DNA of 35,535 bases from Sedimenticola sp. (GCA_026994195.1 JALWRH010000066.1:1-35535), one strand, 5' to 3'. Shown: positions 20,487 through 28,650, counted from the stretch's first letter. The notes: generated by a model not told the origin, from the sequence alone. A program made the numbers and translations.

Positions 20487-21245
20487 TTACTGCTCTTCGG
20501 ATGAGCGGGGGATAATGGTCGTCAGCCCCCAAAACTCCCACATGCGCATGCCACCCCGGTAATATTTCACCTTGTCTGCCGGATAGTCCGTTGCCAGCAG
20601 GCCGCGAATCGCCCGGGGAGACTGGCCGCAGTCCGGACCATTGCAGAACAACACCAGATCCTTGGCATCAGTGAAATCCCAGTCTTCCGTCTTGTACTTG
20701 GTATCAATGATGCCCCATTTTTCCAGCAAGGCAGTGAAAAAACCTACCTCGCCCCTCTCCTTGGCGCCAAACCGTTCCAGCAACTGGGCCACTTCGGGGG
20801 AATCCGGTTCCTTGTTGAACTGCGTAAACGGAATATTCACCGAGCCGGGAATCGTACCTTTTTTGTACCAGGAAGGCGTGCGCGCATCAATAAGCATCCC
20901 GCTGCCATCGCGCAACTGGGTTTCCATGAACTGAAACATCTCGACTTCGCCATAGGTCTGGACATCCGGACTGGGACTTATAGGCTTGAGACAATGAGGC
21001 GGGCAGGGGCGAATCGTCTTGGCAAAATACCCACTGAGTTCGTAGTTGGGGTCCTGGACACGCTGCACCCTGACTGAACGTCCTTCATGAATCACATAGA
21101 TATAGGGTTTGTCCGCCGTCAGGCCGACAAACTTGTTTTTTACCCCGACCTTCACCTCTTCGGCAAACGCCGTTGAGATCAATACTGCCAGGCAGGCAGC
21201 CAACCCGCAGAAAAAACTCAGCCCCTTGTGCATCTCAAACTTCAT
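20487..21245 (-). CDS. Exported rhodanese-like protein
   Basis: A 252-residue periplasmic protein with an N-terminal signal peptide (MKFEMHKGLSFFCGLAACL, cleavage probably after AFA near residue 28) and one C-terminal rhodanese domain. The domain shows MLIDARTPSWYKKGTIPGSVNIP, LFCNGPDCGQSPRA with Cys201 and Cys206 in the active-site loop, and YYRGGMRMWEFWGL. A separate CPPHC pair at residues 81-85 lies before the domain. Rhodaneses carry sulfane sulfur as Cys persulfide; which Cys is catalytic here is not certain. ATG at 21245 is preferred over GTG at 21257 because AGGAGAGG sits 11 bases before the ATG but touches the GTG. It lies between a small exported protein and pilG on the same strand. 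Confidence 0.85.
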   Translation of the reverse strand: MKFEMHKGLSFFCGLAACLAVLISTAFAEEVKVGVKNKFVGLTADKPYIYVIHEGRSVRVQRVQDPNYELSGYFAKTIRPCPPHCLKPISPSPDVQTYGEVEMFQFMETQLRDGSGMLIDARTPSWYKKGTIPGSVNIPFTQFNKEPDSPEVAQLLERFGAKERGEVGFFTALLEKWGIIDTKYKTEDWDFTDAKDLVLFCNGPDCGQSPRAIRGLLATDYPADKVKYYRGGMRMWEFWGLTTIIPRSSEEQ

Positions 21246-21310
21246 CTTTGTTTCCACCTCTCCTTTACTGTTACTGTCTTGTTTTTCTCAAACCGGCCTT
21301 TGGCCTGCGA

Positions 21311-21676
21311 CTACCGGTCCAACTTTCTGTTGATGATCATGCGCCGAACCTGCTGCATAGACGCTCCACTCTTATAAAATTTAAAGACCTCAGCCTTATC
21401 CTTCTCTACAAGAGATTTATAGAACGAGTAGGTGCCTTTCGCCTTAGCCTTGAGCAACTGCTCAAACTCCTTCTGGCCAAGCTCGCCAGCCGTATTTTTT
21501 TTCGCTCCCTCCGTAGCGCTGCCTGTGCCGGCATTCGCTGGGGACACCTCTGGTTCTGAGAGTTTGGACGCTTCAGCATCAATATACTTCAGATACTCTT
21601 CTTCCGACAGGGCCAGGCAGTTGCTGGCGGACACGGCAAAAAAACCAGCAACAGCCAGCAATTTTCCCTTAGACAT
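21311..21676 (-). CDS. Small exported protein of unknown function
   Basis: A 121-residue protein I do not recognise by name. The first 22 or so residues (MSKGKLLAVAGFFAVSASN then CLA) look like a signal peptide. The Cys is not in a convincing lipobox, so it is probably periplasmic rather than a lipoprotein. A Ser/Ala/Thr-rich spacer follows at about 40-60, then a helical, charged C-terminal half with FYKSLVEKDKAEVFKFYKSGASMQQVRRMIINRKLDR. This may be a small helical binding module. It lies 65 bases upstream of the rhodanese-like gene on the same strand and is probably cotranscribed, diverging from gshB. Confidence 0.7.
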   Translation of the reverse strand: MSKGKLLAVAGFFAVSASNCLALSEEEYLKYIDAEASKLSEPEVSPANAGTGSATEGAKKNTAGELGQKEFEQLLKAKAKGTYSFYKSLVEKDKAEVFKFYKSGASMQQVRRMIINRKLDR

Positions 21677-21767
21677 GTTCCCTCCTCCACATACAAGAAC
21701 CGGTTCTGCTGACCAACAAAGTTCAGAAACCGTGTTATGTCACCCCCATAACCAATTATTATTATTA

Positions 21768-21796
21768 GCAATATATTTTTGCCTTTGTGGCGTCAA
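21768..21796 (-). promoter_or_regulatory. Possible promoter for the small protein-rhodanese genes
   Basis: On the minus strand TTGACG (21796-21791) is followed after 17 bases by TATTGC (21773-21768), within a very AT-rich stretch. The -35 is good but the -10 is weak. It sits in the 233-base divergent gap (21677-21909) shared with gshB; no clear promoter for gshB was seen. Confidence 0.35.
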
Positions 21797-21909
21797 CATA
21801 GCAAGCTATGCACACCAGCGCAAGACTGCAGCGTAAATTCTTCAGCGCTGCCATCAGAATCCTTGCACATTTTTCAAACAGAGATAATTTGACCATCGGT
21901 GACTGTAGC

Positions 21910-22860
21910 ATGACACTTAAGATTGGAATTGTGATGGACCCCATAAATACAATAAAAATCGCCAAAGACAGCAGCTTTGCCATGCTTCTCGAAGCTCAGA
22001 GAAGAGACTGGATCATCCACTACATGGAGATGGATTCACTTTATCTGGAGAATGGCCGGGCGATGGCGCGAACCCGCATTCTGAAAGTATTCGACAACCC
22101 GGATCATTGGTTCGAACTCCAGGATGAAACCGCCTTGCCCATGGAGCAGCTGGATGCCATCCTCATGCGCAAGGATCCACCCTTCGACATGGAATACATC
22201 TACGCCACCTACCTGCTGGAGCAGGCAGAAGCCCGGGGAGCCCTGGTCGTCAATCGCCCCCAGGCCCTGCGCGACGCCAACGAAAAACTGTTCACAAGCT
22301 GGTTTCCCCAATGCACACCGGACACCCTGGTATCCCGGCGCTACAGTGATTTCTCCCGTTTTCTCGCCCAACACGGGGATATCATTCTGAAACCCCTGGG
22401 AGGCATGGGCGGTGAGTCCATCTTCCGCGTTACGGAAGGGGATGCGAACGTCAACGTCATCCTGGAAACCCTTACCGCAAAACAGTCCCGTTACGCGATG
22501 GCACAGAAATTCATTCCAGAAATCAGCAGCGGGGACAAACGCATACTGGTTGTGGACGGTGAAGCCGTGCCCTGGGCTCTGGCCCGGGTTCCCAAGGAGG
22601 GCGAAACCCGGGGCAATCTTGCCGCAGGCGGCAGCTCCCACGGCGTTCCCCTCAGCGACCGTGACCTGTGGATTGTGGATCAGGTCGCACCCCGTTTGAA
22701 AGATGCGGGCATACTGTTTGCAGGATTGGATGTAATCGGCGACTATCTCACGGAAATCAATGTGACCAGTCCCACCTGCATCCGGGAACTGGACAAGCTC
22801 TACAACCTCAACATCAGCGGCATGCTGATGGACAGCATCGAGGCCAGGATCCCGGCATGA
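21910..22860 (+). CDS. gshB: Glutathione synthetase
   Basis: ATP-grasp enzyme joining gamma-glutamylcysteine and glycine to make glutathione in the cytoplasm. From ATG 21910 the protein is 316 residues, the family length. It starts MTLKIGIVMDPINTIKIAKDSSFAMLLEAQ. It contains ILMRKDPPFDMEYIYATYLLE, the ATP-grasp glycine-rich loop LKPLGGMGGESIFRV, the small-loop region RGNLAAGGSSHG and the metal-binding end DVIGDYLTEINVTSPT. The frame extends 34 codons upstream, but that part does not resemble the family. The stop overlaps the apbE start (ATGA). Proximity to pilG matches pseudomonad gene order. Confidence 0.97.
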   Translation: MTLKIGIVMDPINTIKIAKDSSFAMLLEAQRRDWIIHYMEMDSLYLENGRAMARTRILKVFDNPDHWFELQDETALPMEQLDAILMRKDPPFDMEYIYATYLLEQAEARGALVVNRPQALRDANEKLFTSWFPQCTPDTLVSRRYSDFSRFLAQHGDIILKPLGGMGGESIFRVTEGDANVNVILETLTAKQSRYAMAQKFIPEISSGDKRILVVDGEAVPWALARVPKEGETRGNLAAGGSSHGVPLSDRDLWIVDQVAPRLKDAGILFAGLDVIGDYLTEINVTSPTCIRELDKLYNLNISGMLMDSIEARIPA

Positions 22861-23924
22861 GTCCCCGTCCTTTCATATTCCTGCTTCTGCTCACCGCCTT
22901 CGGCCTGGGAGGCTGTGACAAAAACGAGCCGGTACACAACAGCCGCTTTCTCGCCTTTGGCACCCTCACAGATGTGAGTATCGTTGGCGTGCCCCGGAAA
23001 AAAGCCATAGCCGCCGTGGAATCCCTGGAACAGGATTTCACCATCATGAACCATGCGTGGCATGCCTGGGCCCCCGGCCCCCTGACACGCACCAACAAAC
23101 TACTCTCGGAGGGAAAACGTTTCGCGGTGCCCCCTTCCGTACTGGTGCTGATGCAGAAATCTGCAGAGCTGGCCCGGAAAAGCGACAACCTGTTCAATCC
23201 CGCCATCGGCCGCCTGATTCGCCTGTGGGGATTTCAACGGGACAGCCTGGAGCCCTGGCAGCCGCCTGACAAGCAGGCCGTGCGCGAACTGGTGGAAGCC
23301 AATCCCACTATGGACGACATCCGTATTGATGGCATCCACGCCCGGTGCAACAATCCCCAGGTCCAGCTGGATTTCGGTGCCATCGGCAAAGGCTATGGAA
23401 TTGACCTGGCCATTGAGCACCTGCAGGAAATGGGCATCAACAACGCCATCGTAAACAGCGGCGGCGACCTGCGCGCCATCGGCTCCCGGGGCGGTCACCC
23501 CTGGCGTATCGCCATTCGCGGCGCCAGCGGTTCCGGCATCCTCGGGTTTCTGTACATTTCCGGGGATGAAAGCGTCTTTACCTCAGGCAACTATGAACGC
23601 AACTACCTGTGGAAGGGCAAGGTCTATCATCACATCATCGACCCCCGCAGTGGTTACCCTGCCCGGGGCACCCGCTCGGTCACGGTGATCCACGACAATG
23701 CCACGGAAGCCGATGCTGCCGCCACCGCTCTGTTCGTTGCCGGGCCAAAAGACTGGTATCGCATAGCCCGGCAGATGGGCATAAAATATGTGTTACTGGT
23801 AGATGAAGACAATATCGTGCATATGAACCCCGCCATGGCCAAAAGGGTGCATTTGATGGACAAGCATCAGATTGTGGACATTTCCCCGCCCCTGAGGGAA
23901 GGCAGCAAGACGGCACCCCAATGA
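22857..23924 (+). CDS. apbE: FAD:protein FMN transferase, lipoprotein
   Basis: ApbE-family enzyme that transfers FMN from FAD to a Thr or Ser of target proteins such as Nqr/Rnf subunits, acting at the outer face of the inner membrane. The 355-residue protein begins with a lipoprotein signal ending LGGC (Cys20). It then has the ApbE motifs HAWHAWAPGPLTRTN, FNPAIGRLIRLWGF, LDFGAIGKGYGIDLA, VNSGGDLRAIG and HHIIDPRSGYPARG, followed by AATALFVAGP. The start is fixed by the four-base ATGA overlap with gshB, and it overlaps the tonB-like gene in the same way. The target protein is not in the window. Confidence 0.94.
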   Translation: MSPRPFIFLLLLTAFGLGGCDKNEPVHNSRFLAFGTLTDVSIVGVPRKKAIAAVESLEQDFTIMNHAWHAWAPGPLTRTNKLLSEGKRFAVPPSVLVLMQKSAELARKSDNLFNPAIGRLIRLWGFQRDSLEPWQPPDKQAVRELVEANPTMDDIRIDGIHARCNNPQVQLDFGAIGKGYGIDLAIEHLQEMGINNAIVNSGGDLRAIGSRGGHPWRIAIRGASGSGILGFLYISGDESVFTSGNYERNYLWKGKVYHHIIDPRSGYPARGTRSVTVIHDNATEADAAATALFVAGPKDWYRIARQMGIKYVLLVDEDNIVHMNPAMAKRVHLMDKHQIVDISPPLREGSKTAPQ

Positions 23925-24802
23925 GCGCCACCTACCACCAGCCCCGCAATGAAGCACTGATCACCATGGCGGTCATTGCCGTGATTCTGCACGCCCTGTT
24001 CATACTGGGCGTGAATTTCCGCATGCCCCAGCCCCAGCCCCAACTCACCCAACCCAGTCTGGACGTCATCCTGGTGCCGCCCAAAAAACAACAACCTAAA
24101 CCCAAGGAGGCGGACTTTCTCTCTCTACAGAATACTGAAGGCAGCACGGACAGGAAGGGACGATCCAGGCCAAATGCCGAGCCAACGCTGCCTGCCCTGA
24201 AGAAAAGCACCAAAGCCGCTGAAGAACACATACGCAGCGGTGTAAAGACCCCCCAGGCGCAAAAACAACCGAAAGTGGTAACCACCCGCAGCACCGTCAG
24301 GCACAAGGTGAAACCGGTGCGCAAAGCTCCGGTAAAGGCCCGGCAGAAACCCGATATGACCCAGCTGTTGTCCAGCACCCGCCAGGAAATCGCCCGGCTG
24401 ACGGCAGAACTGGACCGCAACAGCCAGTATGCTTCCCAACGTCCCCGCCACAAAGCCATCAATGCCAGCACCAAGGAATACCGTTATGCCGCCTATCTGG
24501 ATGCCTGGCGCAAGAAAGTGGAGCGCGTCGGCAATCTCAACTATCCGGATGAAGCCAAGCGCAGGAAACTCTATGGCGACCTGCTGCTGCATGTGGCTTT
24601 GCGTGCGGATGGATCTGTACAGCAGATCCGTGTGGTGCGTTCCTCCGGTTACAAGCTGCTCGATGATGCCGCTGTGCGCATCGTCAGACTGGCATCACCT
24701 TTTGCGCCTTTCCCCGAGGAGATCCGCAAGGAGATCGATATTCTCGATATCACCCGCACCTGGCAGTTTATGAGCAACAACAGGCTGTTTTCCGGAAAAT
24801 AG
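23921..24802 (+). CDS. TonB-family energy-transducing protein
   Basis: A 293-residue protein with the TonB layout. A short cytoplasmic N-terminus precedes one membrane helix at about 13-32 (ALITMAVIAVILHALFILG). Next is a Pro/Lys/Gln-rich periplasmic spacer (PQPQPQ, PPKKQQPKPK, then basic repeats to about residue 145). A short helical section and a C-terminal TonB domain from about 195 follow, including LNYPDEAKRRKLYGDLLLHVALRADGSVQQIRVVRSSGYKLLDDAAVRIV. It would couple the proton-motive force to outer-membrane transport. Position next to gshB corresponds to tonB3 of Pseudomonas. exbB and exbD are not in the window. Confidence 0.88.
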   Translation: MSATYHQPRNEALITMAVIAVILHALFILGVNFRMPQPQPQLTQPSLDVILVPPKKQQPKPKEADFLSLQNTEGSTDRKGRSRPNAEPTLPALKKSTKAAEEHIRSGVKTPQAQKQPKVVTTRSTVRHKVKPVRKAPVKARQKPDMTQLLSSTRQEIARLTAELDRNSQYASQRPRHKAINASTKEYRYAAYLDAWRKKVERVGNLNYPDEAKRRKLYGDLLLHVALRADGSVQQIRVVRSSGYKLLDDAAVRIVRLASPFAPFPEEIRKEIDILDITRTWQFMSNNRLFSGK

Positions 24803-24875
24803 TCCTGGGTGGGAATTCCCGGATCAATGGCAAACCCATTCCATGTAGACAAAGCCGCCCCCCAGGCAGCGTTGA

Positions 24876-24895
24876 AAAGACCTTCCCTGGTCTTT
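24876..24895. terminator. Possible bidirectional terminator between tonB-like and IPTL-CTERM genes
   Basis: A perfect 7-bp stem (AAAGACC 24876-24882 with GGTCTTT 24889-24895) and 6-base loop lie in the 175-base gap where two genes converge. On the minus strand the stem ends in a UUUU stretch; on the plus strand in UUU. The stem is short, so termination is uncertain. Confidence 0.4.
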
Positions 24896-24977
24896 AAGCT
24901 TCTCTGCACAAGGCCACATACCCATTCAGGCATCGAGCCCCGGGGCCATCGCCCACAGACTCATGCACTGAATGCCA

Positions 24978-26072
24978 TCAGTCACGCCGCCTGCTTCTTA
25001 CCCAGGCTACACCCAGAAGGGCAATTACAATAGCAAGAAAGACCAGACCCCAAAATGACAGGGCGGGGATAGGTTTTGCCGCATTGCCCGCTACATCGTT
25101 GTCCGCAATGACGATGGTCGCGGTGGTGGACGTACCCAACTGGTAGCCGCTGCCCGCAGACAGGGTCAGGATGATGCTCTCATCCAGCTCCACCAGGGCA
25201 TCGTCGATGGGGATTATGGTGATGTCGGCACTGGTGGCGCCTGTCGGGATGGTGACCGTTCCGGACAGGGCGGCATAGTCAGAACCGGGAGTGGCGCTGC
25301 CACTGACTGTATAGGAAACGACAAGGCCCGGCACTTCCCCCCCGGTGGTATGGGCCTCCCCACCACTACCAAGGCTCACTCTGAACACGCCAACATCCGC
25401 TCCAGCTTCCGCCGCGCTGGCATCAATGGCCACCAAGTTGACAACTGGCAGGGTTTGGGTCTGAAGGGTGTAGGACCAGTTATCGATTCCGCTGGTGGTG
25501 TTGAAGCTGGTGGTATTGCTGCTGTTGGTATTGCTTCGAACGAAACCGAAGCTGATCGCGCCGCCCGAGACTGAAAAGTCCGGATGGCTGCCGCCAGCCC
25601 CGGAAAAGTCCATTTGGGTCAACCCCGTCAAATTCACCGACTGCCAACTCAAGCCATTGAAGGTCAGATCCGGGCCGATATACCATACGCCGCCCTGGCG
25701 CAAGGCCGGCTTCGCGCCAATGGCGGCTCCGGTAAAGGGCGGATTGAATTCCTTGTGATCTTCCGTGTAGTCAAGGGTGGCGATAGCGCCCTGCGCCAAA
25801 GGATCATAAGAGGTACCCAGAAACTCATGCACCACGACAATATTGCTGTTGGGCGGCAAGCTGTGGATCATGGCCCGGTAGGCACCGGGATTACCGCCGC
25901 TGCCGGACTGGGACACCGACTGGCTGGCACCTCCCGTGGTTTTTGTGACGATAGGCGTCCAGTCGGCGGAGGCGAACTCAGAATCCGCAATGATAACTGG
26001 CTGGGCGATGACAGCGCTGCTCAACCACAACAGCGTCATGAAAAAAACACTTCTTACAAATGATGGTTGCAT
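24978..26072 (-). CDS. Exported Calx-beta domain protein with IPTL-CTERM sorting signal
   Basis: A 364-residue surface or exported protein. ATG at 26072 has AAGGAG six bases upstream; a longer frame to 26129 lacks this. The signal peptide is MQPSFVRSVFFMTLLWLSSAVIA. Residues about 25-200 form an unrecognised beta-rich part (laminin-G-like at most). A Calx-beta-type domain follows at about 208-327, with the SYTVSGSATPGSDYAALSGTVTIP core and a closing VIADND. The C-terminus has IPALSFWGL (335-343), a hydrophobic helix and SRRRD. This is an IPTLxxWG-type tail, known in the IPTL-CTERM/exosortase H (XrtH) system, and suggests cleavage and surface sorting. No exosortase is in the window. It lies 198 bases downstream of the SLH-like gene on the same strand. 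Confidence 0.85.
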   Translation of the reverse strand: MQPSFVRSVFFMTLLWLSSAVIAQPVIIADSEFASADWTPIVTKTTGGASQSVSQSGSGGNPGAYRAMIHSLPPNSNIVVVHEFLGTSYDPLAQGAIATLDYTEDHKEFNPPFTGAAIGAKPALRQGGVWYIGPDLTFNGLSWQSVNLTGLTQMDFSGAGGSHPDFSVSGGAISFGFVRSNTNSSNTTSFNTTSGIDNWSYTLQTQTLPVVNLVAIDASAAEAGADVGVFRVSLGSGGEAHTTGGEVPGLVVSYTVSGSATPGSDYAALSGTVTIPTGATSADITIIPIDDALVELDESIILTLSAGSGYQLGTSTTATIVIADNDVAGNAAKPIPALSFWGLVFLAIVIALLGVAWVRSRRRD

Positions 26073-26137
26073 TGGTTTCTCCTTGGAGTCATAACTTTTA
26101 CAAATGGGTGTCTTTTGATTACTACCCAAAATAAGTT

Positions 26138-26226
26138 ACCCCCTCTCCCTTGAGGGAAAGGGCCGGGGAGAGGGTGAAAATCAAGGAATTACCTCCTTTC
26201 CCAAACCCTCTCCCCAATGGGGGTCT
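26138..26226. repeat. REP-like CCCTCTCCC palindromes (two units)
   Basis: Two GC-rich palindromic units lie in the 198-base gap. At 26138-26177 CCCTCTCCC faces GGGGAGAGGG across a short inner repeat, and at about 26200-26226 CCCTCTCCCC is followed by a GGGGG arm. They resemble the common proteobacterial CCCTCTCCC/GGGAGAGGG extragenic repeats. A related unit lies at 28691-28726, so the two sites bracket the SLH-like gene. Confidence 0.65.
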
Positions 26227-26270
26227 GTTTCGGCAGCCTTCTGGACGGGAGAAGGATGCTGTAGTGGGGA

Positions 26271-28502
26271 TCAACGCTCAGCCACCATCAACCCGGCTGA
26301 CTGTTGATGGACCGCCACTTGTTGTAAACGCTGCATCAGGTCGGCCATCAGCTGTTGCTGATCCTGCAAGCGTTGCTCCAAGCGGGCGATCTGCTGTTGC
26401 TGCTGGGCTAGCAGATCCCGGGGAGGCAAGCCGACCAGGGCGCGCACCTTGCCATGCTGGTCGCGACTCAAAGCCCGGCCGATGATGTAGCGGTAGTCCG
26501 CTGCCTTGAGGTTTTCCGGGCTGACCGCGCGGGCCTTGCCGTCATTGGCGCCACTGGCCAGCAGCCAGTCACCGGCGGCCGCGCTACCCGTGACATTGAC
26601 AGGCACCTGCCCAGTGAAGGCCGCCAGGGCCTTGCCCTTGTCGCCGTTCATGTCGCTGTTGCCCGTAACCACGGGGGCGGTGCTAATGACGAACAGGCGC
26701 TCGGCATCAGTGGTGTCCCGCCACAGTTTTCCCTGGCGCAGGGCAACCACTTCACCAGCCTGCAGATCCGGCAGTTCAGTAGGCAGGTATTCGGCAAAAT
26801 CTGCTCCGCCGCTGCGGTAGTTGACCCCTCCCGCGCCATCGCCATCAATGGCGCCGACAGCCGTGGCGCCACCCGCGCCATCCGATCCGAAAAACACAAT
26901 GAAATCGTTCAATGTGCCTGGATCCTGTGTGTTGAGCACCAGATGCAGAGCATCGCTGTGGGAATCCGTACTGGTGTTCTGTATACGTGCCACCGCTGAG
27001 GTATTGTGGTTGTCAACCACATGTAACTGATACGCTGGCGCATTGGTGCCTATGCCCACGCCACCGCTGGCGCGGATCAGGAACTGGTCAGGGCCGGTGG
27101 ATGTAAAATCTACGTTGGTGCTGTCGGCCCAGATAAAAGTGCCTTCATCGCCATCACTATCACTTCCACCCACCTGGTCTGCCGTGCGAACCTTGGCTCG
27201 GTGACCTGCGGCAAAACTGTACTTGCCTCCCGCAACATTGTTGTAGCCACCGGGAATCATCGAGTTGGTTCCAGAAGCGGTATTGAATGCCCCGCCACTA
27301 ACCGTGGCTCTGTTGCCGCTGGCAGTATTGTGGTAACCACCCCCAACCGTCGCGTAAAACTGGGTGCCGGCATTTCCATTTCCACCCCCGATGGTGGTGC
27401 CGTTGGCGCTGGCGGTATTGTGGTAACCACCACCCACCGTGCTACTCCCTGCGCTGGCATAATTTCCATTGCCGCCGGAAACCGTTGAATAATCCCCCGT
27501 GGCCTCATTGACACATGCCTGGGTGCCATCACCACAGGTGGTAATTGATGGATCACCCCCACCCCCGGCAACAGTTGCACCAGGCGCCGAAGTGACATTG
27601 AACGACGCGCCCGCCTGAATTTCCGGGGCATGAATGCCCGCATTGGTATACGTATTGTCTTTGACAGTGATTGCGGTTTTATTGTTGACCTTCACCGTGA
27701 ACGGCTGATCGTTCAATGTGCCAATGAAGTTACTGCTGTTGGCCGTATTACCCCCCAACTCCCAGGCCGGAGGCGCAATGGTGTCATCATCAATCTCGCA
27801 GACAACTGCGCCGGTGGATGAGATGGAGCGAATGGCCTGTCCCTGGGGACAAACACCCAATACCCGACGCTGCACCATTGCGGTATCCACGCTCAGGGTA
27901 ACGTCCCCCGAGACACCGCCGCCACTGAGCCCGGTGCCAGCATTGACGGCGGTGATATCGCCACCGCCTCCACCCGTCCCTGTATCATCCGCCGCGCAGG
28001 CCCAGGCGCTGCCATTCCACTTGGCCACCTCACCGCTGCTGCAGCTCAGTCCCGCCAAGGTGTCGGCATCACCATCGAGCAGGTCGGCGGGAACATTCAT
28101 GAAATTGGACCAGTCAAGGTAATGACTGCTGTCTTGGCCGTCCAGCAGGTCGGCATCCAGGCCGGAACCTGCGCCATCGAGCTGGCTGTACAGGGTCTCT
28201 TCCAGGCCCCTGACCAGGAACACTGCCATCTGCGCCCGGGTGACCAAATCCTCGGGGCAGTAACTGTTGCCACCGCAGCCCTGGGTGATATTCAGATTGG
28301 CGAACTCCTCGATGAAACCGCAGGCCCAGTAAGTATCGGGCACATCGTCGAACAGCGTCCCCGTACAGACATAGGTTGCCGCCTCTACAAAGGCTTCATA
28401 GCTCCCTGGTGCCGGCGCCTCCGCCAGAGCATCGCCACCCGTCCAGATTCCTGCCAGCAGCAGGGCCAGCAGGCGTTTGTTGAACATAGCTTTGTTTTTC
28501 AT
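26271..28502 (-). CDS. Large exported protein: SLH-like module, YadA-like head repeats, C-terminal coiled coil
   Basis: A 743-residue exported protein I cannot name. ATG at 28502 has GGAGG eight bases upstream; the frame from TTG 28517 is less likely. After a signal peptide (cleavage probably near ALA, residue 27) an S-layer-homology-like segment spans about 49-100 (LFDDVPDTYWACGFIEEFANL, then VTRAQMAVFLVRGL). A Gly/Asp-rich region with LDGQDSSHYLDW follows. Six 15-residue repeats of SxTVGGGYHNTASGN type, like YadA/trimeric-adhesin heads, occupy 338-427. A tail-fibre-like GGVGIGTNAPAYQLHV lies at about 480-495, a further domain starts at ADFAEYLP (about 567), and a Gln-rich coiled coil is at 697-735. 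No beta-barrel anchor or Peptidase_S74 motif is clear. A trimeric fibre is plausible. The CadC-like regulator gene is immediately upstream. Confidence 0.85.
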   Translation of the reverse strand: MKNKAMFNKRLLALLLAGIWTGGDALAEAPAPGSYEAFVEAATYVCTGTLFDDVPDTYWACGFIEEFANLNITQGCGGNSYCPEDLVTRAQMAVFLVRGLEETLYSQLDGAGSGLDADLLDGQDSSHYLDWSNFMNVPADLLDGDADTLAGLSCSSGEVAKWNGSAWACAADDTGTGGGGGDITAVNAGTGLSGGGVSGDVTLSVDTAMVQRRVLGVCPQGQAIRSISSTGAVVCEIDDDTIAPPAWELGGNTANSSNFIGTLNDQPFTVKVNNKTAITVKDNTYTNAGIHAPEIQAGASFNVTSAPGATVAGGGGDPSITTCGDGTQACVNEATGDYSTVSGGNGNYASAGSSTVGGGYHNTASANGTTIGGGNGNAGTQFYATVGGGYHNTASGNRATVSGGAFNTASGTNSMIPGGYNNVAGGKYSFAAGHRAKVRTADQVGGSDSDGDEGTFIWADSTNVDFTSTGPDQFLIRASGGVGIGTNAPAYQLHVVDNHNTSAVARIQNTSTDSHSDALHLVLNTQDPGTLNDFIVFFGSDGAGGATAVGAIDGDGAGGVNYRSGGADFAEYLPTELPDLQAGEVVALRQGKLWRDTTDAERLFVISTAPVVTGNSDMNGDKGKALAAFTGQVPVNVTGSAAAGDWLLASGANDGKARAVSPENLKAADYRYIIGRALSRDQHGKVRALVGLPPRDLLAQQQQQIARLEQRLQDQQQLMADLMQRLQQVAVHQQSAGLMVAER
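27222..27491 (-). repeat. Six 45-bp coding repeats (15-residue YadA-like units)
   Basis: Six consecutive 15-codon units encode S-x-T-V-x-G-G-x-x-N-x-A-S-x-x type sequence at residues 338-427, with a partial seventh unit (YSFAAGHRAKV). Copies two and four share GGGYHNTAS. The regular period and Gly-Asn pattern suit a left-handed beta-roll head as in trimeric autotransporter adhesins. Confidence 0.8.
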
Positions 28503-28600
28503 TATTACATCCTCCAAATGGTGAAGTCAGGACAACAGCCAAGGGCTGTGCTTGGAGCATGGCCAAACGGCAACCTGGCGGCTTGATTTACCTGGAGGAA

Positions 28601-28650
28601 ATTGTGAAGAGATTGTGAACTCTTTATAAATCAGCAGCTTGAATCACAAT
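28601..28650 (-). promoter_or_regulatory. Candidate operator and promoter of the SLH-like gene
   Basis: The octamer ATTGTGAA occurs twice in direct orientation 11 bases apart (28601-28608, 28612-28619), one helical turn. A near-copy in the opposite orientation, ATCACAAT, lies at 28643-28650. On the minus strand TTGATT (28653-28648) and TATAAA (28628-28623) could be -35 and -10, but the 19-base spacer is long. ToxR/CadC-type regulators often use short direct repeats at helical spacing, so the neighbouring regulator is a candidate binder. Confidence 0.45.

Noticed and set aside
27222-27491. Regular 45-bp repeats as a possible CRISPR array
   Set aside because: The repeats are contiguous, diverged and in frame within a protein; there are no unique spacers and no cas genes.
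26271-28502. SLH-like protein as a phage tail fibre or prophage remnant
   Set aside because: The tail-fibre-like segment is short, no other phage gene is near, and the protein has a signal peptide.
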